DNA from: JAAYYM01 sp964483545
GTDB lineage: Bacteria; Bacillota; Clostridia; Lachnospirales; Lachnospiraceae
DNA: 19,817 nucleotides
Direction: 5' to 3'
Assembly: GCA_964483545.1 (NCBI GenBank)
Contig: CAZACC010000034.1
Span: forward strand, 1-19,817
Shown piece by piece: positions 1 to 8,103 of this stretch. A program made the position numbers and the translations under genes. Each line of letters opens with the position of its first letter. Within the stretch, counting starts at the first letter, position 1. The notes beneath the pieces are model-generated. The model had not been told where the DNA came from and did no database searches. It worked only from the letters and a program-made list of their open reading frames with translations.

Positions 1-1471
1 TCATAAAATATCTGATGATATCAGGATGTGTCACTGTAACAGGACCTCCTGATGCGATCTGCTTCTTAAATAAAGGAATGACACTTCCGTTACTGCCTAG
101 TACATTACCGAAACGGACTGCCACAAATTCTGTATCGCCACGATTGTTATAGGCCTGCACAATCATCTCACAAATTCGCTTGCTGGCACCCATGATATTC
201 GTCGGATTGACCGCCTTATCTGTAGAGATCATGACGAATTTTTTTGTACCATAACGCAGTGCAGCATCAGCTGTTTTCCACGTTCCCAGTACATTGTTTT
301 TTATGGCTTCGTTCGGGCTCTCCTCCATCAGCGGTACATGTTTGTGCGCTGCCGCATGATATACAATATCTGGTCTATATTTTTCAAAGATTGTATTCAT
401 ACGATTGGTATTACGCACTGAACCAATCAGCACGAGCAGATTTAGCTCTGGATACCTCTTAAGGAGTTCCTGCTGAATATCATATGCGCTATTTTCATAG
501 ATATCAAAAATGATCAGCTGTTTCGGCTGTGAATCGGCAATCTGCCGACAAAGCTCACTGCCAATGGATCCTCCGCCGCCTGTGACCAAAATGACCTTGT
601 CCTTGACATAGCCCATGATGGCATCCAGATCAACTGCGATTGAATCACGTCCAAGTATATCAATGACATCAACCTTGCGTAGCTGACTGACATTTACTTC
701 ACCGTTTACAAGCTGGTAAATACCCGGCAGTGTTTTCAATTCACATTTGGTCTGTTTACAGATCTCCAGGATTTCCTTAATGACAGCACGTGGAGCAGCT
801 GGCATTGCAATGATGATCTCATCAATGTCATACTTGGCTGCATACTCCAGAATCTCATTTCTGCCGCCTACCACCTTGACTCCATGAATATAATTTCCAA
901 TTTTATATTTATCATCATCGATTACGCACAGTGCACTCTTCTGAATGAACTTGCTTGTATTCATCTCACGAATCAGGGAATTGCCTGCATCACCTGCGCC
1001 GATAACCATGACATTAACACTCTTCGCTTTGTCTGTACGCTTCTCAACAAAAGTTCTAAAGATTCGATAAAAGAATCTGCTGAGAATAATCAGACCAAGT
1101 AAGGCACCACCAAAAAATACATAACAGGATCTTGGGTAGCTCCACTGCAGAATCATTGTGACAATGATCATCTGAGAGACTGCCGACACAATACAGGCAA
1201 GTGCCATATTCATCATCTCTGTTGCACCTGCATATTCCCACAGGCTCTGGTATAGATGCATGGCCCAGAAAATCAAAAGTGTAAATGCAATGCTGTAAGG
1301 CAGGTAAGACCATGCCGTTTCAATGAAAGCCTTGTCCGAAATTTTAGCATAACTAAAATCAAATCGGGCAATCAATCCCAAATAAGTCGCCGCCGTCACT
1401 GCTAATATATCATATGCGATTAGTCCGAGACGTCTCACAAATAATTGCTTGTTCTGTATTTTAAATTTCAT
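1..1471 (-). CDS. Membrane-bound UDP-N-acetylglucosamine 4,6-dehydratase-like protein (CapD/PglF/WbpM type), 3' end cut by window
   Basis: About 490 residues are visible from the ATG at 1471; the reading frame is open to the window edge, so the C-terminus is missing. The order is a hydrophobic N-terminal part with about four membrane helices (residues 1-130), a first Rossmann-like segment (VIGAGDAG near residue 155), then a second Rossmann domain of the extended SDR type with GGGGSIGSEL near residue 295. Downstream is STDKAVNPTNIMGASKR, where Met replaces the usual catalytic Tyr (SMK-type triad), a hallmark of the long CapD/PglF/WbpM group. The family dehydrates UDP-GlcNAc to a 4-keto-6-deoxy sugar at the membrane, a precursor for sugars such as diacetamido-trideoxyhexoses or FucNAc. 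The gene has its own consensus promoter and is separated from the glycosyltransferase block by the restriction-modification cassette. The family is clear; the exact sugar product is inferred. Confidence 0.9.
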   Translation of the reverse strand, partial: MKFKIQNKQLFVRRLGLIAYDILAVTAATYLGLIARFDFSYAKISDKAFIETAWSYLPYSIAFTLLIFWAMHLYQSLWEYAGATEMMNMALACIVSAVSQMIIVTMILQWSYPRSCYVFFGGALLGLIILSRFFYRIFRTFVEKRTDKAKSVNVMVIGAGDAGNSLIREMNTSKFIQKSALCVIDDDKYKIGNYIHGVKVVGGRNEILEYAAKYDIDEIIIAMPAAPRAVIKEILEICKQTKCELKTLPGIYQLVNGEVNVSQLRKVDVIDILGRDSIAVDLDAIMGYVKDKVILVTGGGGSIGSELCRQIADSQPKQLIIFDIYENSAYDIQQELLKRYPELNLLVLIGSVRNTNRMNTIFEKYRPDIVYHAAAHKHVPLMEESPNEAIKNNVLGTWKTADAALRYGTKKFVMISTDKAVNPTNIMGASKRICEMIVQAYNNRGDTEFVAVRFGNVLGSNGSVIPLFKKQIASGGPVTVTHPDIIRYFM

Positions 1472-1502
1472 CGTATCTTCCCTTATTTATAAACATCATA
1501 AT

Positions 1503-1531
1503 ATTATACCAAATATTCATTCTTTATTCAA
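1503..1531 (-). promoter_or_regulatory. Sigma-A type promoter for the 4,6-dehydratase gene
   Basis: On the minus strand a -35 box TTGAAT (1526-1531) and a perfect -10 box TATAAT (1503-1508) are separated by exactly 17 bases. The start codon at 1471 lies about 30 bases further downstream. The dehydratase can therefore be transcribed independently of the genes to its right. An imperfect inverted repeat (1529-1549) overlaps the -35 box. Confidence 0.82.
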
Positions 1532-1601
1532 GGCGGCTGAACGCCCTTGTTCAGGCCTTGTTCACGGTATTGTCCAAAATCAGGTTCACTGGTATTTGAA
1601 C
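1529..1601. promoter_or_regulatory. Repeat-rich region next to the dehydratase promoter, possible operator
   Basis: Three small structures sit upstream of the promoter. An imperfect palindrome CAAGGCG/CGCCCTTG lies at 1529-1549. A direct repeat of CCTTGTTCA occurs at 1545-1553 and 1556-1564, an 11-base step, about one helical turn. An inverted repeat GTTCA-N8-TGAAC lies at 1584-1601. All but the first share the GTTCA core. The arrangement suits a dimeric or cooperative regulator, but no regulator gene is visible and the words are short enough that chance is possible. Confidence 0.35.
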
Positions 1602-1625
1602 TGTTACTGACAGTCCTTCTTAATG

Positions 1626-1645
1626 AAAACAGAGTTATCTGTTTT
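1626..1645. terminator. Perfect 8-bp hairpin, probable terminator after the restriction-modification operon
   Basis: AAAACAGA and TCTGTTTT form a perfect 8-bp stem with a 4-base loop, about 58 bases past the stop of the second methyltransferase. The A-rich left arm and T-rich right arm make it roughly symmetrical, so it could act in either direction. The stem is AT-rich and lacks a long uninterrupted T tract, so it would be a weak terminator; a binding site is the alternative. Confidence 0.45.
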
Positions 1646-1702
1646 TGGAATTTTCAGATTTGAATAATCCATATATATACATTTCTTTCACCATATATCA
1701 AT

Positions 1703-2668
1703 CTATTTATCAAGTTTTGAACATACCGCATCCGCCACATGCCAAAACATAACTGGTGGTATTGCGTTCCCCAAAGCCCTATACTGTGCCGTCTCGCTCC
1801 CAATTAGTTTGAAAGTCTCTGGGAAACTTTGAATTCGTGCTACTTCTCTTGGAGTAAAACGACGATAAAGTCCGTTCTCCATCAATACAGGATCTGTGCT
1901 ATTCAATGACACTTTAGCTAAATGTGCTCCAACTGTATTGCACGGCTTCGTAATATCTTGTGCACGACCTTTGTTCATACTTTCTCGATTTTTCATCATT
2001 CCAGCAACTGCTCTGTCACTAAAAAAATATTTCTCATCTACCTGCTTTTCAATAACATTTCCTAATGGTTCGTATAATTCTTCCGCCTTAATTATAGACT
2101 CTGGAAAATCAAATTTAACATTTAAATCTTTACGAAAACCGACTATAATAACCCTCTCTCGCTTCTGCGGAACACCATACTCAGCCGAATTTAATATCTG
2201 ATAATACACGTCATATCCACTATTCTGAAATTCTTCCAAAATCAAAGGGAATGCACTTCTCTTATTTGCAGTTAATAAACCTTTTACATTCTCTGCCACA
2301 AAGCATTTAGGCTGTTTATCTTTTAAAATTCGACACATCTCAAAGAACAGTTTTCCTCCTTCATCCTTTACTCCTAACCTCTTAGGATTTTGTGCTACAA
2401 TAGAAAAGGACTGACATGGAAATCCACCTGTTAAAACATCAAAATCTGGAAGTTCATCCGATTTTATTTCACGAATATCCCTGTTATCTGGCTTAATTCC
2501 AAAATTCTCTTCAAAAATTCTACATGCATTATCATCTATATCATTGGCATATACAATTTCCATACTATTTGTGGTATATGTTTTTCCCAAGAAATCAAAT
2601 CCACCAAGCAGACCTACATCAGTACCGCCACAACCACAAAAAAGTGATGCCACTTTTAATTTTTCCAT
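1703..2668 (-). CDS. DNA C5-cytosine methyltransferase (second methylase of the cassette)
   Basis: This 321-residue protein has the ordered motifs of a DNA (cytosine-5) methyltransferase: SAM-binding LFCGCGGTDVGL (residues 9-20), the catalytic PCQ loop with Cys85, ENV at 126-128, QKRER at 168-172, then the variable target-recognition region, TPREVARIQSFP near 270 and the GNAIPP motif near 303. It would move a methyl group from S-adenosylmethionine to C5 of a specific cytosine. The length is close to the family minimum, and all catalytic residues are present, so it should be active. Its start overlaps the nuclease gene by 13 bp, which suggests translational coupling. It is not a copy of the other methylase: the target-recognition region is clearly different, consistent with a separate strand or site. 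Recognition sequence unknown. Confidence 0.95.
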   Translation of the reverse strand: MEKLKVASLFCGCGGTDVGLLGGFDFLGKTYTTNSMEIVYANDIDDNACRIFEENFGIKPDNRDIREIKSDELPDFDVLTGGFPCQSFSIVAQNPKRLGVKDEGGKLFFEMCRILKDKQPKCFVAENVKGLLTANKRSAFPLILEEFQNSGYDVYYQILNSAEYGVPQKRERVIIVGFRKDLNVKFDFPESIIKAEELYEPLGNVIEKQVDEKYFFSDRAVAGMMKNRESMNKGRAQDITKPCNTVGAHLAKVSLNSTDPVLMENGLYRRFTPREVARIQSFPETFKLIGSETAQYRALGNAIPPVMFWHVADAVCSKLDK

Positions 2669-4119
2669 GTTAACAACTCCTCAAACTCTCCAACTTTGGT
2701 CGGGTCAAATGTAATTTCCGCACCATCACCAGGTATCATATCTATCATGTCTTGTTTGTAAAGCCTTACTGGATCTTGAAGAAGAAATAATTTTCTCTCA
2801 CTTTTACTAAGCATAAGTCTATACACATAGTAACAATCATTCGTACTACTAGCCGTATTCCATTCATTCTTTGTTAAATGAATTCTATTAAAATGCAATG
2901 GTTTAGAACTAATTGTAGTTTTGACTTCGATATAACGCTTTCTTTCGTCTAATTCCACGGAACTAATATCATATCCAACTGCAAACTGCGTTGGTATTCT
3001 TTTTATCAAATGAATTAGATCTTCTCTTCCACCAAGCTTTATTCTCATGCATTCATGACCATGAACTAAGCTTTCGCCAATATCTCCAATATCTTTTGTT
3101 GTAAGGTTATCATAATAAGTTGCAAAACGTTTTTCTATAACCTTATCTCTCTGAATCAAATCACTTGCATCACCAATAGAGTCTGTGGTGGTATTGTCTT
3201 TTAACTGCTGTAATTCGTTCTCATCAACTGCAATATATGCCAAAATATCTGTTGAAAAATCCGTATCTTCTATATCTCGATTTACATAGGCAAACCAACC
3301 ATTAATACATTTCTTTACCTGCTCCATTGTTCCCTGACGTTGCTGTAACATTTCATCGTATTCTGAAAACCATTCGGTTGATTCAATAAACTTAATTATG
3401 GCTTCTTCTTCTAGTGTATTCAAATAATATGTATGACTGTCATATGTTTTTAAAAGGTTTGCTGTTTCCATGTAGTCTACTATATCACCAGCATATCTGA
3501 TTACATCCCCAGTCTGCTCATATTCCATCTTATTTTTTCTATTATTCTTAATTCTTTGCCACGTTATTTCAGCGTCTTCATTTTTTCTTGTCACTCGTAA
3601 ATCATTAAATATGCAATGACATACCTCGAATTTAGTTAATCCAATAGAGTTACCACCCTCTTTATTTGCGCACTTCAGTACCTTCAAAATAAACTGTGCT
3701 GGTTTAAAATGAACTCCATTTTCAATCTGCTCTAGTACATTTTTAGGTTTTATATGAGCACCTGGATATTGAAAGTTATATAGAAAAACTTTAAAGCACT
3801 CTACTAAATCTTGATTTTCAGCTAACTCTATTGCTCTACGTCCTGGTTTATCTGTTTTTTCTTCATGCTGAATAAACCCAAAGAGAGCAGATATTTCAGT
3901 TCTCCAATTGTTAATTGTTTTTAATTCGCGATGCGCATTACCCGGGTATTGGTATATTGCCGTATTTACCTTTGAAACAAACTCTTCAACGGGCAATTCA
4001 CCTACATATGAAATTTCTTCTGCCATATAAATCAATACATTTTCTATATCACCTTTAAAACGAGGTCTAACGTGATGTATTCTATAAAAATACTCATTCG
4101 GTATTTCATAAATTGCCAT
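2656..4119 (-). CDS. Probable restriction endonuclease with C-terminal DUF3883-type PD-(D/E)XK nuclease domain
   Basis: This 487-residue protein sits between two cytosine methyltransferases and overlaps both. Its C-terminal 110 residues show the nuclease core Asp384 ... Glu398-Val-Lys400 (context GYDISS and IEVKTT), followed by FNRIHLTKNEW, which matches the DUF3883 pattern found at the C-terminus of many restriction enzymes. The first 270 residues are alpha-helical, rich in charged and aromatic residues, and contain segments that could be winged-helix DNA-binding modules. I could not match them to a named family with confidence. No signal peptide or membrane helix is seen. The likely role is cutting unmethylated foreign DNA at a site protected by the flanking methylases. 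The layout, a recognition part followed by a cleavage domain with two methylases, suggests a type IIS-like enzyme with an asymmetric site. That is inference from gene order. Confidence 0.8.
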   Translation of the reverse strand: MAIYEIPNEYFYRIHHVRPRFKGDIENVLIYMAEEISYVGELPVEEFVSKVNTAIYQYPGNAHRELKTINNWRTEISALFGFIQHEEKTDKPGRRAIELAENQDLVECFKVFLYNFQYPGAHIKPKNVLEQIENGVHFKPAQFILKVLKCANKEGGNSIGLTKFEVCHCIFNDLRVTRKNEDAEITWQRIKNNRKNKMEYEQTGDVIRYAGDIVDYMETANLLKTYDSHTYYLNTLEEEAIIKFIESTEWFSEYDEMLQQRQGTMEQVKKCINGWFAYVNRDIEDTDFSTDILAYIAVDENELQQLKDNTTTDSIGDASDLIQRDKVIEKRFATYYDNLTTKDIGDIGESLVHGHECMRIKLGGREDLIHLIKRIPTQFAVGYDISSVELDERKRYIEVKTTISSKPLHFNRIHLTKNEWNTASSTNDCYYVYRLMLSKSERKLFLLQDPVRLYKQDMIDMIPGDGAEITFDPTKVGEFEELLTWKN

Positions 4120-5161
4120 CTTCCTTCAACTCCTTCTTGAGTTGCTCTGCAATAACCTGCGCCATCAATGGTGGCACTGCATTTCCTACCTGTCTAAATT
4201 GCTGTGTTTTGTTTCCAATAAATACAAAATTATCTGGAAATGATTGTAATCTTGCGCATTCTCGAACGGTTGGGACACGATTGTACTTATAGTGAAAATG
4301 GTGTCTATGTCCTGTATCAATGGTTGGTGCTGGCTTATCGCTTGCAAATCTCGTCCACGCAACATGGAAATTTCTTGACTTTATATATTCCTCTGGAAGA
4401 TCTTTATAATTACCTCCATCAGGCACTAACGAAATAATAGTTCTGACCTTTTCTGAATGTGCAGCAGCAATATGATTTTTTACAACTGTGGATTTTTCAC
4501 GCATTAGCTTTTGATAATCATTGAGTGGCTCTGACGCATACTCTGCTATTTCATCTCCCAATTCATATTCAAGTGGTGGCAAGTCCAACAATGCCATACT
4601 ACATGTCACTTTTTCGGAAAATGGTTCTGGATATGTAAATTCTCCCTTTTTGGTTCCTACAAACACAACTCTTTTTCTGTTTTGTGGAACGCCATAATCC
4701 GCAGCGCATAAGATTTTATATTGTATGTTGTACCCCATCCCAAAAAATTTTTTTATAATGCTGTCCTTAATTTGCCCACCAAAAAGTGCCACCAATCCTG
4801 GTACATTTTCAATAACAAATGCTTTGGGTTTAATTTCCTCCACCAAGCGAATATAAGATAAATACAATTTATTACGTGGATCATCAAACTTTCTTGGTCC
4901 TGATAGAGACATTCCTTGACATGGAGGTCCACCAATGATTACATCAATCTCCTTATTATTAATCAAAGGCTTTATATCCTTTTTATATGTTATTTCTGTA
5001 ATATCACCACAAATTGATTTTGTGCCATTATGATTTAGTTCAAATGTTTCCAATGCTTTCGCATCATTATCTATTCCTATAAGTATGTCATATCCTGCTC
5101 TTTCAAATCCACAAGATAACCCACCACATCCACAAAATAAGTCTAACACATTTAAAGACAT
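4106..5161 (-). CDS. DNA C5-cytosine methyltransferase (first methylase of the cassette)
   Basis: This 351-residue protein carries all main C5-methyltransferase motifs: LDLFCGCGGLSCGF (residues 6-19), IDND for SAM ribose contact near 30, the catalytic PCQ with Cys81, ENV at 118-120, QNRKR at 160-164, a target-recognition region of roughly residues 185-280, VRECARLQSFP near 305 and VGNAVPP near 325. It would methylate cytosine at C5 in a specific site. The ATG at 5161 has an AGGAG box nine bases upstream. The coding end overlaps the nuclease gene by 14 bp, so expression is probably coupled. It is first in the operon after the small remnant ORF, an order that would let protection build up before the nuclease. 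The recognition sequence cannot be read from the protein. Confidence 0.95.
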   Translation of the reverse strand: MSLNVLDLFCGCGGLSCGFERAGYDILIGIDNDAKALETFELNHNGTKSICGDITEITYKKDIKPLINNKEIDVIIGGPPCQGMSLSGPRKFDDPRNKLYLSYIRLVEEIKPKAFVIENVPGLVALFGGQIKDSIIKKFFGMGYNIQYKILCAADYGVPQNRKRVVFVGTKKGEFTYPEPFSEKVTCSMALLDLPPLEYELGDEIAEYASEPLNDYQKLMREKSTVVKNHIAAAHSEKVRTIISLVPDGGNYKDLPEEYIKSRNFHVAWTRFASDKPAPTIDTGHRHHFHYKYNRVPTVRECARLQSFPDNFVFIGNKTQQFRQVGNAVPPLMAQVIAEQLKKELKEDGNL

Positions 5162-5179
5162 TATAAAATTTCTCCTATT

Positions 5180-5284
5180 TCATTGCACTTTTTCCACTTT
5201 TATCCAAGGTCTAGTTCTGATTTTTTTAATTTCCACAGCTTCTTCAATTCCTAACCATTTATCATCAAATATATTTGTCGTCAT
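5180..5284 (-). pseudogene. 34-residue ORF resembling the N-terminus of an excisionase-type helix-turn-helix protein
   Basis: An ATG at 5284 with a GAGGTG box seven bases upstream opens a 34-codon frame ending at TGA 5180-5182, 18 bases before the first methylase start. The peptide starts MTTNIFDDKWLGIEEAVE and contains WIK. This resembles the start of small excisionase-family MerR-like proteins, which typically run to 60-70 residues with KWLSIEEAAEYLG followed by a turn, W-I-K-K and a K-W-F/K-F basic tail. Here the turn region is missing and the frame stops early, so it looks like a truncated or decayed copy. Such small DNA-binding genes often precede restriction-modification operons, by my recollection. 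A short translated leader that couples to the methylase is the other reading. The family match is by eye only. Confidence 0.45.
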
Positions 5285-5328
5285 CTATTTGCACCTCATC
5301 CTAGTAAAAGAACATACTTTCGTTTTTA

Positions 5329-5357
5329 ATTGTATCATTCATAACTATGTTTTTCAA
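5329..5357 (-). promoter_or_regulatory. Sigma-A type promoter for the restriction-modification operon
   Basis: On the minus strand TTGAAA (5352-5357) and TACAAT (5329-5334) are separated by exactly 17 bases, about 45 bases before the small ORF start at 5284. The -35 hexamer contains the TGA stop codon (5354-5356) of the polymerase gene, so the cassette begins immediately at the end of the polysaccharide block. No terminator separates the two, so the cassette could also be read from the polysaccharide transcript. Confidence 0.78.
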
Positions 5358-6646
5358 CACTTTCCTACATTGAATTGACGCCCTTTGATAATGGTGAACA
5401 ACAGCATAAACAGCAGCAAAAAAGGCGGAACAATAAAGAAATTCTCAAAGAAGGAGGTTGTCAGAATTGCAAATACTCCCGCCACGGCATATTTTGCAAC
5501 TGCATCCGATGCCATCATCTCTCTCTGACGCAGCAGAAGCGGAATCAAAAAGCACAGTACAATCAGAAATATAATCACCCCATGTACAAACAGAATATCC
5601 AGCAAACCGTTATGTACCTCAAAGGTGCCCTCCAGACCATCGGCATGCAGCTGATAGGAGGAACCCATCCCTGTAAGTGGGTGTCGCAGATACTCTTCCC
5701 AGAGCTCACCCCAGACATCCTCTCTGCCCGAAAATATGTCCTTATAGAGAATCTTCACATTCAAAGTCTCCCTCATGCCGCCAAGCCATACCAAAAGAAC
5801 AGAGAAAAGAACAGTTCCAGCCGTAAGTCCCAGTGTCATGATGAAATAAAATACCTTTCCAACCGTCTTCTTCCAGAAGTCTTGCGGAATCAAGATCAAT
5901 ACCGTAAATACCAGTGCCCCTATCAACGCACACCGCGACAGATAGTAGGATATGATTTCAAAACCAAGAACCAGCAGCGTTGCCTGTACGATCCATGAAT
6001 ACTTTTGCATTTCTTTGCGTTTGAGCAAGAGCCCCGCTGTCAAAAGAACATAAATAATATATAAAAGATATTGCTCTCGGTATGCCACATATGTAACCCT
6101 ACAACCTGTCAATGTAAAAATGATCTGAGCAACCCATAGATAACGATTAGCCTGTTCTTCTCTGAGCATTTCCAATAACAGCATTCCAAACAGCATTCCC
6201 GTCAAAAGTACAAGACCACCGTAATTAATATTGAACCCCTGATAATAGCCCTTCGGAGTCAGTGTCCAATACAGAAAAAATGCAAGCTCCACAATCCCAA
6301 CCAACCATACCTGACGTCGGGTAAGCATCAACTGATCAGCAAGATAAAGTACTAATAGCAAATCAACGACCGTCAACAGTGCACCTTTGGCAGAGTCAAC
6401 CGCAAATAAATTGATCAAGGTCAGCACGTCTGCAAAAACCATCAGATAAAATGCTGGATCATGCAATACCCTTTTAAAATCTGAATAACATAAAAAGGCT
6501 GCTCCGAGTGCTGCTCCAGTAATCAAAGTGGCGTACACAGCTGTAATTTCCTGCAAGGGTTTATAAATCCATGATCCCATTATCATAACTGTTAATGCGA
6601 TTAATACACTAATCGTCCCAATCTTCTGGCGCTTTTCCTGACTCAT
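5354..6646 (-). CDS. O-antigen ligase/polymerase family membrane protein (Wzy-like), first copy in map order
   Basis: The 430 residues are mostly hydrophobic, with about twelve membrane helices spaced across the protein and a longer polar loop near residues 295-345. That loop holds IFSGREDVW, then HPLTGMGSSY and a VHNGLL element, the pattern seen in the Wzy_C/WaaL ligase-polymerase family. Such proteins join lipid-linked repeat units outside the membrane (polymerase) or move a finished glycan to an acceptor (ligase). The ATG at 6646 has a GAGGAAG box at suitable distance and lies 2 bases after the flippase stop. The loop is strikingly like that of the protein encoded at 8104-9294, so the two are related. 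Which one polymerises the main chain cannot be decided from sequence. Confidence 0.85.
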   Translation of the reverse strand: MSQEKRQKIGTISVLIALTVMIMGSWIYKPLQEITAVYATLITGAALGAAFLCYSDFKRVLHDPAFYLMVFADVLTLINLFAVDSAKGALLTVVDLLLVLYLADQLMLTRRQVWLVGIVELAFFLYWTLTPKGYYQGFNINYGGLVLLTGMLFGMLLLEMLREEQANRYLWVAQIIFTLTGCRVTYVAYREQYLLYIIYVLLTAGLLLKRKEMQKYSWIVQATLLVLGFEIISYYLSRCALIGALVFTVLILIPQDFWKKTVGKVFYFIMTLGLTAGTVLFSVLLVWLGGMRETLNVKILYKDIFSGREDVWGELWEEYLRHPLTGMGSSYQLHADGLEGTFEVHNGLLDILFVHGVIIFLIVLCFLIPLLLRQREMMASDAVAKYAVAGVFAILTTSFFENFFIVPPFLLLFMLLFTIIKGRQFNVGKC

Positions 6647-6648
6647 CT

Positions 6649-8088
6649 CTATTCTTCCTCTCCAGCTGGATTCCCTGCTGCCTTTTTGTGTGCATACTTA
6701 CATAGCAGCTTGCTTAGAATCTGACGTATTTCCTTATAATATATTAGCATCAGTGCCATAAATAGCAGGCTGTTCACCCAATATACATACGGTATTTCTG
6801 TAATTACAAATACTGCCTGCAGTATCACAATCGCATATGCAAAATAATCTTTCATCAGATGAATCCGCAGCTTTACATATTTTCGGACAATCAAAAATGC
6901 CATCAAGTACATCGTATAATACGAAATTGCAGTCGCAACAGCCGCACCCATAGCTCCCATCAATGGAACACTCAGTATATTCAGAGTAATATTCAATAAT
7001 GCCCCGATTCCAGTGGCAATTCCCATACTCCTAGAATCCTTATGAGCCAGACAGATAGACCCGAGAAATCCCGTCAAGGCACCAAAGATGATAGATATTA
7101 ACAATGGCGGCACAAATTCCCACGCTGAAAAAAAATCTTTTCTAAACAAAAACTGTGCCAATAGCTTTACGATCACGATTAAAAAGGAACACCCCAGTAC
7201 CATAAAGGCATTGTATACTTTATACATAGTTGAAAAAAACTCTGAGGAATCTTCATCAAGATAGTTTTTTGTAGCTGACATCTGCCACGCCTGGGCAAAA
7301 ATGCGCTGGAAAACCGTCAACATTGCAGGTATTTTATAAGCAGCTCCATAAATTCCGTTCACAGCAGTCCCACAGATTGCTGCTACAATATAACGATCGC
7401 TCGCATTATTGATCCAGCTTCCTGTTGAATATAAAATCATTGGTTTGCCGTAGTTCAGCATTTCCCGTTCTACTTCGATATCCTTATGACGCAAATGGGC
7501 AAATGACTTGTCTCCTGCGATTAGCAGCATCACAATTGATGCCACGAAATAAGAGAAAATCTGAGCCAGCAGATATCCATTTAAGCCAATTTTAAGGACA
7601 AGTAATAAGAACAGATTGCTACAGATCATGATGATCGTACAGGTAATGGAACCAATCACGACGACCGGGACCATTTCCGAGCCTTGAAAAAACAGGATTA
7701 AAAATTCATATAATGCATTTGCGGCAAACAAAAAAACAAAGAACAGTAAGTAAACACGTATGCCGGCAGGCACAAAAAAAGCTGAAACACCTGCAACCAC
7801 AGCCACAAATAACATCGCTGTACCAGAGTATTTCAGTCCGACTCTAAATATATCCGCCCTTTTCTCTTCTTTCTCAATTCCGAATCGCAAGGCGGCTTCA
7901 CCCATATTCATGGTCAGTGCAGGCACAAGCAGTAATAACGTCACCTGCATGATATCGGCTATACCGTATTCCTTTGTTGTCAATACGCTTGTATAAAACG
8001 GTACAAGTAAAAAGACCAGTATCTTGGATACAAAATTACTGATGAAAAAAAAGGCAATATGATTCGCTAAATATTTATATCTTCCCAT
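6649..8088 (-). CDS. Polysaccharide repeat-unit flippase (Wzx-like, MOP superfamily)
   Basis: This 479-residue protein has about fourteen hydrophobic helices, no signal peptide, and the N-terminal pattern of the polysaccharide transport family: ISNFVSKILVFLLVPFYTSVL followed by KEYGIADI. It would move undecaprenyl-diphosphate-linked repeat units across the cytoplasmic membrane for polymerisation. Length and helix number fit Wzx proteins. It is placed between two polymerase/ligase-type genes, with 15 bases to the upstream gene and 2 to the downstream one, as expected for a Wzx/Wzy export block. The start at 8088 has only a weak GGTG ribosome site. The basic C-terminal tail (CKYAHKKAAGN) is predicted to be cytoplasmic. 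Confidence 0.88.
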   Translation of the reverse strand: MGRYKYLANHIAFFFISNFVSKILVFLLVPFYTSVLTTKEYGIADIMQVTLLLLVPALTMNMGEAALRFGIEKEEKRADIFRVGLKYSGTAMLFVAVVAGVSAFFVPAGIRVYLLFFVFLFAANALYEFLILFFQGSEMVPVVVIGSITCTIIMICSNLFLLLVLKIGLNGYLLAQIFSYFVASIVMLLIAGDKSFAHLRHKDIEVEREMLNYGKPMILYSTGSWINNASDRYIVAAICGTAVNGIYGAAYKIPAMLTVFQRIFAQAWQMSATKNYLDEDSSEFFSTMYKVYNAFMVLGCSFLIVIVKLLAQFLFRKDFFSAWEFVPPLLISIIFGALTGFLGSICLAHKDSRSMGIATGIGALLNITLNILSVPLMGAMGAAVATAISYYTMYLMAFLIVRKYVKLRIHLMKDYFAYAIVILQAVFVITEIPYVYWVNSLLFMALMLIYYKEIRQILSKLLCKYAHKKAAGNPAGEEE

Positions 8089-8103
8089 GTAATCACCACG
8101 TTA

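Noticed and set aside
1545..1564. CCTTGTTCA direct repeat as a CRISPR or IS end
   Set aside because: Only two 9-base copies with a 2-base gap; no spacer series, no cas genes and no transposase.
1541..5385. ACGCCCTT at 1541-1548 and 5378-5385 as a possible target-site duplication of the restriction cassette
   Set aside because: Eight bases can match by chance at this scale, the second copy is inside the polymerase coding region, and no integrase or transposase is present.
5375..5998. 207-codon open frame on the plus strand
   Set aside because: It lies wholly antisense to the polymerase-like gene, is rich in Gln, Arg, Lys and Cys in the manner of a mirrored hydrophobic gene, and has no recognisable motif.
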